Program-made: the position numbers and the translations under genes
DNA from: Thysanoteuthis rhombus
Taxonomy: Eukaryota; Mollusca; Cephalopoda; Oegopsida; Thysanoteuthidae
Direction of reading: 5' to 3'
Length of the DNA: 64,000 bases
Assembly (NCBI GenBank): GCA_963457665.1
Contig: OY735219.1
Location: 15,941,032-16,005,031 of the forward strand
Shown: positions 56,250-64,000 of the stretch, piece after piece
How the letters are laid out: each line of letters starts with the position of its first letter
How positions within the stretch are numbered: position 1 is the stretch's first letter
The notes under the pieces: model-generated
What the model saw: the letters and a program-made list of their open reading frames with translations, nothing else
Databases searched by the model: none
What the model was told of the DNA's origin: nothing

Positions 56250-56990
56250 AAACACAACACTATATCCAGCAGTAAACAACAATAACAGCAACAATCACCT
56301 GTCAACTACTCTCTTCTGTCCACTCTGCCCCCACACTACCGTTTCATCTATGTAATTAATTATTCTATTTAAGACGCGAGATTAACTGAACTCCGTCTCA
56401 TCACGTGTCGTCAGATGACAACACTCATCATGCCAGCCACTAGCAAACCATTACTGTGTCGTCAGTGCTCTACTTGAGGATCCCCTTTACTCTCCTCACT
56501 CTTTCCTTCTCACCAGTTCTTCTATCCTCGGGTGTTTGGTCTCATTTTAATATCAAGTAGACATAGCTCTAACGAATAAAGAAAGGAAGAGAAATGCCTT
56601 TATTGAAGGTATTTCTCTTCCTTCCTCCCCCAACTTGCACTGTTGATTGGTAAGCCTTAAGAAGAAGAGAGAAACTAAAGTAACGTTGCCAGAGACGCTG
56701 ATTGCCTTACTGCAAAGGAGGACGACACACCGGGAGTTTCTTTCCCTGTTGGATATTAACACCATGAGCACCACCAAACATTTGGTGTCAATTTTGAAGG
56801 TCCCCCGCAGTCGGTCCGCCGGGTAAGACACGCTTCCTTTCAGTCTCCCTCTAAGGAGCATCAGGCCATGCACACATTACAACAGTTATAGAAGTACAAA
56901 TCAATGATTAAGGTTTTCCTTGGCCTTACAGATATAAAATATGGTAGTTAAACATCACATTCTAAGGCCCTCAAAGTGTAACTATAGAAC
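56250..56990. other. No gene confirmed; includes a short strong hairpin
   Basis: A minus-strand frame of 106 residues covers 56,553-56,873 (LSVSGNV-like, Leu/Ser/Arg-rich) without a domain. Bases 56,583-56,623 form an 18-bp stem with one G.T-type mismatch: AAGGAAGAGAAATGCCTT and AAGGTATTTCTCTTCCTT around TATTG. Confidence 0.35.
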
Positions 56991-56993
56991 ATA

Positions 56994-57222
56994 TTGATAA
57001 GACAATAACGCAATAATTAAGTTGAAAGCCAATAATTTGTTCTACATCAGAATATTGCATACCATGGATTCGTTGAGGTACAACCAAAGAGTGCAACTGA
57101 CGTGCCAAACTGTCATCATAATTTCCTCTTCAAGGCACATCCGTAAATTTTCGACATTCTGGCGGTCTGATTAAGAACAAATCGATGCCTTCAACTCCAT
57201 TATTATGTGAATATCTGATCAA
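56994..57222. mobile_element. Family G foldback MITE, copy 2
   Basis: TTGATAAGACAATAACGCAA then TAATTAAGTTGAAAGCC (56,994-57,030) is inverted at 57,184-57,222 (GATGCCTTCAACTCCATTAT then ATATCTGATCAA). The interior word CGTGCCAAACTGTCATCATA is in the opposite direction to the copy at 43,715, so the core can lie either way between the arms. Confidence 0.7.
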
Positions 57223-57229
57223 TACGTTG

Positions 57230-60200
57230 CATAGTTGTACTTTTGAATCCTTTGTATGTTGAAGTACCATCTTCTACATCCCGCATTCTTAATATTTATG
57301 TACCATATTTTACATCCTGCATCCGTAAGACAAAAAGATTACCATGTTTAATATCGAGTGTACACATTTTTCTCATTGGTCCTGGTCCCAATTAGTTTTG
57401 AGCGTCATCGGACAATGTGTCACATTTAATTAACTGAAAGCCAATTTAATCGAATTGAAACCCTTTTACTCGAGTGAGTTGGAAAATATTTAAATCTTGT
57501 TATCCCTTAAAATTGAATCTTATTTTGTTGTTTAGGCATCGTTAATTGAAAGTTGGCAAATTTTTAAAAGATAGTGAGCAAACCTATATGATCACCTTGC
57601 ACTAATGCGCTTGGTAAAGGCGCGAATCTCTGCGCTCTGTTCTATCATTAGTTATTTTGACAAAATGTCTTGTCACGATGATGGTCTGAGCAGAAAAAAA
57701 ATGAGTGAGCACTAGATCAAACCAATCTCCTATTACGAACGTATCTGCTCAGGTAGTAGCTACAGAAAGCTGCTGCCTTTGTTGTCAACCTTGATAGAGG
57801 CCAATCACTTATTCATTAATGAATAATACTATTTCTTCCAGAAACCCAAGGCTGATTATAGAATTGTAGATGTTTTACTTAATTTCTGGAAAAAGTCTAA
57901 AATTTAGAAATGAGGAGTCAATTTCAGGCTAGGGTGGGATGGGGGAAGACACGACTCTGTCTTTGGGACAGGAAAACAGTCACATTTAGTTAATAGTAAT
58001 TGATAAGTAATACAAATACATAAAACGTGATGTGAATCCATACAAATATTGTGTGTGTGTGAGAGGGAGAGAGAAAGACAGACAGAGAGAGAGAGTGCGG
58101 GGGAAAGAAAGAAAAAAGAGATAGAAATAACAAAAAAGAAAAAGAAAGAGATACAGATAAATGTATGAATGAAAAACACATTTTTACATCACCAAGGTCT
58201 ATGGGGGAAATCCCATCTCTCTGTGCTTGACTTTCCTAGTGACGTAACGTACTAGAAAAAGGATTTTATGTTACGTTAAACTTGATTGACAATATGCTCC
58301 AAAATCATTCAATAGGAAATACAAAGCATTTTGTTTTTAATCTGAAAAAAATGACGTGTGTGTATCCGTTGTGTGAGTAAAAAACGGTGACAATAGACAA
58401 TTCCCCTATCTTCAGTAATAGGACTCTTCTCTTCTAATTTGTATTAATTTATTTCTGCTTTTAGTTTAATATTCAGTAATTATTGAACATGAACAGGAAA
58501 ATGCAGAGCTGCCTATTGCTTTTGATACAGTAAAATGCAACTGAAATTACTTGGATGTTGCTGTCATTTTGGGGGGTAGTATTCTAATAAAAGTAACTGT
58601 GGACGATGAAAATAACATTTAATTTAAAATAAGTAATATTTTATTAAGTATATGTGCTCCTCTCGTCAAGCAACACACTTGTTAGTTTCAATTAATTTGT
58701 AATAATACAACACATGAGGTGTGCATTCATACTAAGTTTTTTTTTCTGCTTCTGTACAACACATTCATGAGTTCTGTGACTTTTCCCCCTTGTAACCGTT
58801 AATTTTACAGTTCATGGGGATACTATATTCTTGATTACCTCAGCCAACGATGTTGGAGAGGTTCATGTATTCTGTTGCATCTTTCGGTTTATCTCACTCA
58901 TGGGAGGCCGGAGGGCCAGGGAAGGGCGCCTGAAAGTTTCTTCGCTAAAGCTATTTATCAAAACTTCTTAGTCGATACAATATGTCCATTTATACAATAA
59001 ATTGAGTGGTGAATGTAGTATGGCACGTTGAAAGGGTTATAGCAAATTATAACAGGATGGATAAAAGACAAGGGTGTTTTGCAGTGTATATGAGGCGTGC
59101 AAAACGGCTTTGCAACGCCTTGTAAAATTCCTATCAGAGGTCTTGACCAAGCCTTACGTGTTTGTTTTCACTGTTTTAATAATCGGTACGGATTCCCTAG
59201 CTTCTCAAATGTCATGGATGTTTAAAAAAAAACACCCACACCAAATCAAGGAAAATACAAGAGAGACAGATGCAGTCTTTGTGGAAAACAACACTGCATC
59301 AGTGTAGGATTAATGAAGACATCATCCAAATGAAGACGAACCACCTGAAATCCGATGTTAGAACAACTAAAACAAGGAAAAGGGTACACTAGTAACTATT
59401 CGGCATAACTTACCGATAGTGGTCTCGCTTACTGTCCTATGAATATACCCGTATTACACAACTGTAAATTAATACATTAATTATCGGTATATTGTTTTAA
59501 ATCTAAGTAGATAAGATTTGTATTTTGATAAACCACCAAATTTCTGGAAATATGTTATTGCTTTGTTAGATCCATAAAATTTAAATTGTCTGCACTGAAG
59601 CTGCAAATACAACACACGAAAAAATAAAGTATTGAATTATGCAGTGTTCCAAACTCTTTATATATCTGGTATTTTTTTTGAAAATTTTGTGCGTAAAAAT
59701 GATGCACATATTTATGCGTGTATTTCACTTCTGTTCTTGAAGTTATTTATCATTTTTGTTTTTAGTATATTTGAATCATGTTCTCCTAGTGAGTTCCTGA
59801 GTTGGCAATTTTTTGAGAGAAGAAATTTTTGCGACAACGTTTTTCGACAGTGTTCTTGAAGTCAGTGGTTCACCTAACCATCACTAAGCCGATGTTTGGG
59901 GCATGATTATGTGGATGTGTTTCATTTTATTTTATCTTTTAACGAAAATGCAATGGACACTGGCCATGGATCAGGGTGTGTGCGTGTTTTTAGTAAGTTA
60001 CTTAACGCAATGAAAGATGATTGGACCCAAAATTGAACCAATCTAATGGAACACATATTGACACTTCACCGTCATTACGTCACGCGGAGGTTTTTTTTTT
60101 CAACTGAATTCTTTTTTTTTTAATTGTCTTTACTATAACTTGAGAAATCTCCATGTGTGTGTATAGAGATAATTCAACAACTGACTATTGTGAGAAGTTG

Positions 60201-60405
60201 ATATTCTCCTGATGTGTTGGTTCGTGCATCGGACATTGCCGTGTCAGGTTTGACGTTGTTTGGATTTACGTTTCACGATATGATGGGCATGCTCGATTTA
60301 CAAAAAAAAAAAAATCTACATTAAAATGAACACATATTCTGTGCCTGTTTGACTGACATGTTTATGACGCAATCTACTTCTCTGGTAATTTCGGTGTGAT
60401 TTCGG
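57230..60405. other. No gene confirmed
   Basis: CpG-normal DNA. (GT)n and (GA)n runs lie at 58,051-58,110. A plus-strand frame of 77 residues (59,074-59,307) contains CKTALQRLVKFLSEVLTK and a hydrophobic stretch YVFVFTVLIIGT but matches no family known to me. Confidence 0.3.
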
Positions 60406-60407
60406 AA

Positions 60408-60700
60408 GAGAATCGGAGAGAGAATAAAGAAAGTTTATCTTTTTATGGTGGAATGGAAGAGAGAGAATAAAAGAAGTTTATCCTTTCACGAGAGAGAGAA
60501 AGAGAGAGTGGTTTGTTTTTGTTTTTTTACATGATTGAGAGAGAGAGAGAGACCATGCTTATCTTTTTTCGATGGAAAGAGAGATAGAGAAGGATGTTTA
60601 TCAATTTACGATAGTGAGGATGTTTTAATTTTTACAGTTAATAAAGGGTTATAGAGAGAGAATGTTTTTTTTATGATAGAGAGAGGGAGTAAAGGAAATA
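60408..60700 (+). repeat. GA-rich minisatellite, units about 45 bases
   Basis: GAGAGAGAATAAAGAAAGTT then TATC and a short T-rich, (A/T)CGA-containing link recurs five or more times with growing divergence, mixed with pure (GA)n stretches. Confidence 0.7.
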
Positions 60701-61033
60701 AATGTTCACCCATCCCTATTTTTTAACCCTTGCTCCAAAATTATCCACCCCCTGCCAAATCTTTTCCTCCACACCCACAAATTTTTTTATCTCCCCATCA
60801 ATGTTTTTTTAATAATCTAAAGGAAGATTAATTTTTTTTTTTGATTGCTATTTATAAATATCAGCTAGAATTTTATTCAACGTCAACTTTGATTTTGAGT
60901 TTGAATTTAAACTAAAATTTAACAAAACTTTGAAATGTATGGACATATTTGGAATAAATACAAAACTGATTTAAAATTAGCCCCTCCTTTTCAAACTTTA
61001 GTATTGAATAGATTTTTAAAAACAAATATTAAA

Positions 61034-61190
61034 TAATGAGTGCTTTATTTTCTATACATCTTTATTTCCTTCCTCTCCTGTTGTTCTAAAATAGAATATG
61101 AGAAACAATATTTTCATCACTTAACTGACTTGAAATGAGTTACATTCACCATGCATGATGAAATAGAGACAGATTGATTATTTCCCCAAT
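61034..61190 (+). repeat. Dispersed repeat (family S), copy 1
   Basis: AATGAGTGCTTTATTTTCTA, CTCTCCTGTTGTTCTAAAAT, AATATTTTCATCACTTAACT and GAAATAGAGACAGATTGATT match 63,705-63,864 with few differences, 2671 bases apart in the same orientation. Confidence 0.8.
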
Positions 61191-61679
61191 ATATCAAACA
61201 CTAATTATATTAAACATCTTCTGAACAGGCATGCGCTGGTCTCTCAAATACTGAATATTCTTTCTTTTTTTTAAAAATTTTTCTTTTTTTAAAAACTATT
61301 TTTTCTAACAGAATTTTACCGCCATGAATTCTATTATTTCTTTTAACTATGCGCCATTTTAACATTGAGTTTGCACGGATGTGAAATTTTTACACCTCCA
61401 GGTACGCCCATCTTCAAATAGTTCACCTCTAGCCCCTCTCAGCTACACCTCTGAAATGGTTGAACAGTCAGAAGCACTGACACTCCCCCCAAATTCTCTA
61501 TTTACTGCTGTTTACTCAATTCACACTGACTGTTTAGACAACGGAAATCAGTTTGCTTTCTTTTACTTCTTTTATGGCACATCGCCTGCCCCATGATTTC
61601 TCCAGAACAGAAACAACGATTCTCATCTCAGTGGCCCGCTATCTTTTCTTTTGACTTACTGATTACTGATTCACTTCCG

Positions 61680-61765
61680 GAGAAAAATATACTTCTGACA
61701 TTACCTACGATGGCTGATCTGGTCAGAGTACAAAAGGACAAAATAAAAATATACTTCTGACAAAG
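61680..61765 (+). repeat. Short direct repeat of 18 bases
   Basis: AAAAATATACTTCTGACA occurs at about 61,683 and again at 61,745, with 44 bases between. It may be a target-site duplication around a tiny insertion or a local slip. Confidence 0.5.
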
Positions 61766-61909
61766 ATAAGTTTTTGCAAAAACATCAGTTGGCAAAACAT
61801 CATTTTCGGAAAAAAGGTTTTCAGCAAAGTATCCAAATGACAAAACTGCTGTTGGCTAACAGTGTATTGGCAAAAGTTTTTCGGTGAAACATCCATGCAT
61901 GCACATGGT

Positions 61910-62050
61910 CTATATGATTGATATTCAACTCTGATTTAAGTGCATTGAAAGGATATATTATGTTGAGAAATAAATATTTGTTGTATAAAACAAATACTTT
62001 TTCCATCATTAGGCCATGAACTTACTGATGTACGTTAGTATATTTATCTA
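61910..62050 (+). repeat. Family K repeat, copy 2
   Basis: ATGATTGATATTCAACTCTG, AAGTGCATTGAAAGG, TAGGCCATGAACTTACTGAT and GTACGTTAGTATATTT align with 17,674-17,800. Confidence 0.5.
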
Positions 62051-62279
62051 TATACATAGTGAATGTGCATATGCAACATACTTATAAAATTAATTCGCAA
62101 ACACTTGCTGGTTGTCAAGCTGCACTATCAAATCATCACTACTGTGTAGTGAATTCGATCCACACTAGGTGACCCACACTTGCTGCCTTGTGTCAGACCA
62201 AGATCCACTTCTTTATCTGCTTACAAGGCCAGCTTATTCTCAAAGACAGTATAATAACTTTCAGCAAAACATTGTAACA

Positions 62280-62560
62280 TTCCTAACTTAACAAGCCTGA
62301 AAATCAGACCATAGATACACTAGTTCTTTTCTTATTTGGAGATCTAGGAAGGTAATCATTTCCAAGTTTATTTTCAAGTATACACCTAAAATTGAGTCAA
62401 AAAACATCTTAAAATACCTAGCATCTAGATCCTCCAGGTATATATCTAAAATCTATGAAAAACATATGTATCAATAGATTAAATAGAGCTTTAATCTTCA
62501 ACCTTTTTAAATCAAAATATTATTTAATTTATTAAAAATAGTCTAAATAGCAATTTCTGA
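62280..62560 (-). mobile_element. Family C tail, inverted
   Basis: GAAAATCAGACCATAGATAC, CTAGTTCTTTTCTTATTTGG, ACACCTAAAATTGAGTCAAA and CATCTAGATCCTCCAGGTAT are reverse complements of the tail at 5740-5880 and 39,290-39,330. Confidence 0.6.
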
Positions 62561-62939
62561 TGTCTAGATGCAACAAAATAATGTAAAATTAGATGAAAAA
62601 GATCTAAATTGGCAATGCTTAGTAAGGGATGTAACTAACATTTTGTCAAGTCAGTCAGTGATTGCATTGATGCTCGAGATGTTGGGGCATCTAAAAAATA
62701 TAAAATTCAACACTTACTATCAGCACATGCAAAGAATGTATGATTTTGGCCTATTTTCAGGAATCTCATATATACTAGGTTTTCAAGCCAATTAGATGTG
62801 TTTTACGAGGAAAATTTTTGAACATGGTACACTTAATTTCAATTTTGCTTTGCAGTATTGCTGCTACATTATTGGGTTCAAAGGAGGCATGCATTAGCTT
62901 TACAATTACCAGCATAGGAAATGAAATCAAGAGACCATA

Positions 62940-63300
62940 ATCAAGTTTTGGCAAAGGTTGTTTATATTCACTTCACACTGATTCCCTTGGTGAAGGCATG
63001 AATTCACCTCTCCTACCAGGTATGGGTAAATATCAGGACTGTTGGAGCCCTTTAGCCCTTTACAGCAGTCCATCTAATAGAAAGTTACTCTGACAGAAAA
63101 ACCAATTCTTTGGCAGTCACTACAGCTGGTCCCAAGCCTGAATAGGAACATTGTGCATGAGTCTAGCCACTCCAACCCATAAAAACCTACTTTCTACAGA
63201 AACCATAGCAGAGTGGTTGCAGCACTATGCTCCATGAAGAGTCTGCAGCAGTTATTCCCAGAGTGGATTCTACTGCCCATAAGGGGGTACTGGGAGATGC
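62940..63300 (-). mobile_element. Family I repeat, copy 4 (inverted), with tRNA-like end
   Basis: Reverse complement of the family: TATTCACTTCACACTGATTC, CATGAATTCACCTCTCCTAC, GTTGGAGCCCTTTAGCCC, GCTGGTCCCAAGCCTGAA. At 63,204-63,265 the plus strand reads CATAGCAGAGTGGTTGCAGC (A box TAGCAGAGTGG) and CAGTTATTCCCA, a decayed B box. The same end at 35,420 reads CCAGTCTGCTGCGGTTTCAG in reverse, so the tRNA-like part belongs to the family, pointing outward from its body. Confidence 0.65.
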
Positions 63301-63704
63301 TGGAAGTCAAGGGAGGAGTTGGGCAGCATTGGAAAACAAGAAACAAGAAAAATTACTCCCATTATCTTAAGCCAATCTTTCTCACTTACCATTTTATATT
63401 ATGAAAAAATCAAGTAATTTTAGATACTTTTGTACAATTATACTTCTGGTTATAAAGTAAATGCTTGATTTTTTTAAAAAAGTATTTCAACTTTCAGTGC
63501 ATAATTTTTGACTGAATTTACTGGGGCAGAGTGCTGATAACATATATACTCTAAAAGGGGGAAGTAGTCCATAAAAATTCAGTAAACTCTGGTCTGCAGG
63601 AGTAAAGAGGCTAAACGATTTCAATTGTGATTTCCGTAATTACTCAAAACTAAAGCCAGTCAAAATGTTCTCAGCACCTTTTTTCATAAGATACTCAACA
63701 TCTC

Positions 63705-63864
63705 TAATGAGTGCTTCATTTTCTAAACATCTTAATTTCCTTCATCTCCTGTTGTGCTAAAATAGAATATGAAAAACAATATTTTCATCATTTAACTGAC
63801 TTAAAATGAGTTACATCCACAATGCACATTGTAATAGAGACAAAATGATTATTTTCCCAATTTT
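63705..63864 (+). repeat. Dispersed repeat (family S), copy 2
   Basis: See 61,034-61,190. The copy ends about 25 bases before a module B fragment, unlike copy 1. Confidence 0.8.
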
Positions 63865-63889
63865 CTAAGAATGCAGTGAATAAATATAA

Positions 63890-64000
63890 AACAGAAGTAC
63901 CTTATCCATTGATCATCTTTTTTTCTGATTTTTTAATTGATCACACCCAATACCGTATGCTGTCAAAAGACATTGGTCACATTACAGTTAGATTGACAAA
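63890..64000 (+). mobile_element. Module B repeat, cut by window end
   Basis: GAAGTACCTTATCCATTGAT, TTGATCACACCCAATACCGT and AAAAGACATTGGTCACATTA match the 3' half of module B. Confidence 0.65.

Noticed and set aside
56553-56873. 106-residue minus-strand frame
   Set aside because: Composition Leu/Ser/Arg-rich, includes the hairpin at 56,583, no motif; chance is likely.
63204-63265. Functional tRNA gene
   Set aside because: A box is good but the B box is decayed and arms do not form a cloverleaf by eye; it is part of repeat family I.
1-64000. LTR retroelements, Polinton-like elements, CRISPR arrays, bacterial genes
   Set aside because: No paired LTRs, capsid, integrase or envelope-like frames, no spaced direct-repeat array and no ribosome-binding-site-led operon were seen.

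Overview
This is AT-rich eukaryotic DNA with no complete gene that I can recognise. Almost everything that can be read is repeat: decayed interspersed elements, tRNA- and 5S-headed SINE pieces, tails of LINEs, hAT-like ends, hairpin (MITE-like) elements, minisatellites and long (TA)n, (GT)n and (CT)n runs. No prokaryotic gene, CRISPR array, tRNA gene or clear LTR element was seen. The mixture suggests an invertebrate nuclear genome, probably a marine lophotrochozoan and perhaps a mollusc with large introns. That assignment is inference, because no host gene was named.

Layout. Bases 1-323 hold the best protein-like stretch, a clean reading frame on the minus strand that runs off the left edge; it looks like a host exon of unknown identity, with a near-palindromic hairpin beside it. 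From about 440 to 43,900 the DNA is very poor in CpG and built of old repeats. Family A (STIR-bounded, with a tandem core of roughly 127-148 bp) and family C (at least 1 kb) recur many times and are joined in one composite seen twice in opposite orientation (5.6-6.35 kb and 20.6-21.3 kb). Modules B, R and D recur in a fixed head-to-tail order. An imperfect inverted repeat with arms of about 0.5-0.6 kb lies at 14.27-16.02 kb. LINE tails lie at 19.86-20.13 and 22.66-23.24 kb. Pyrimidine-rich tracts lie at 33.1-33.6 and 39.4-40.0 kb.

From about 43.9 to 61.8 kb the CpG frequency is much higher. This part holds a full-length 5S rRNA-like SINE head (54.09-54.35 kb), a tRNA-headed SINE ending in a (TA)n run (48.1-48.3 kb), two foldback MITEs with arms of about 40 bp, another LINE tail (54.65-55.11 kb), small tandem duplications and a few unidentified open frames. 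From about 61.8 kb to the end the CpG-poor, repeat-rich state returns.

If the CpG contrast reflects germline methylation, as is common in invertebrates, the left 44 kb could be the methylated body (introns) of the minus-strand gene whose exon lies at 1-323, and the CpG-rich block its upstream or intergenic DNA. That is a hypothesis; nothing here proves a promoter or a splice junction. Repeat identities were judged by eye, so boundaries are approximate.
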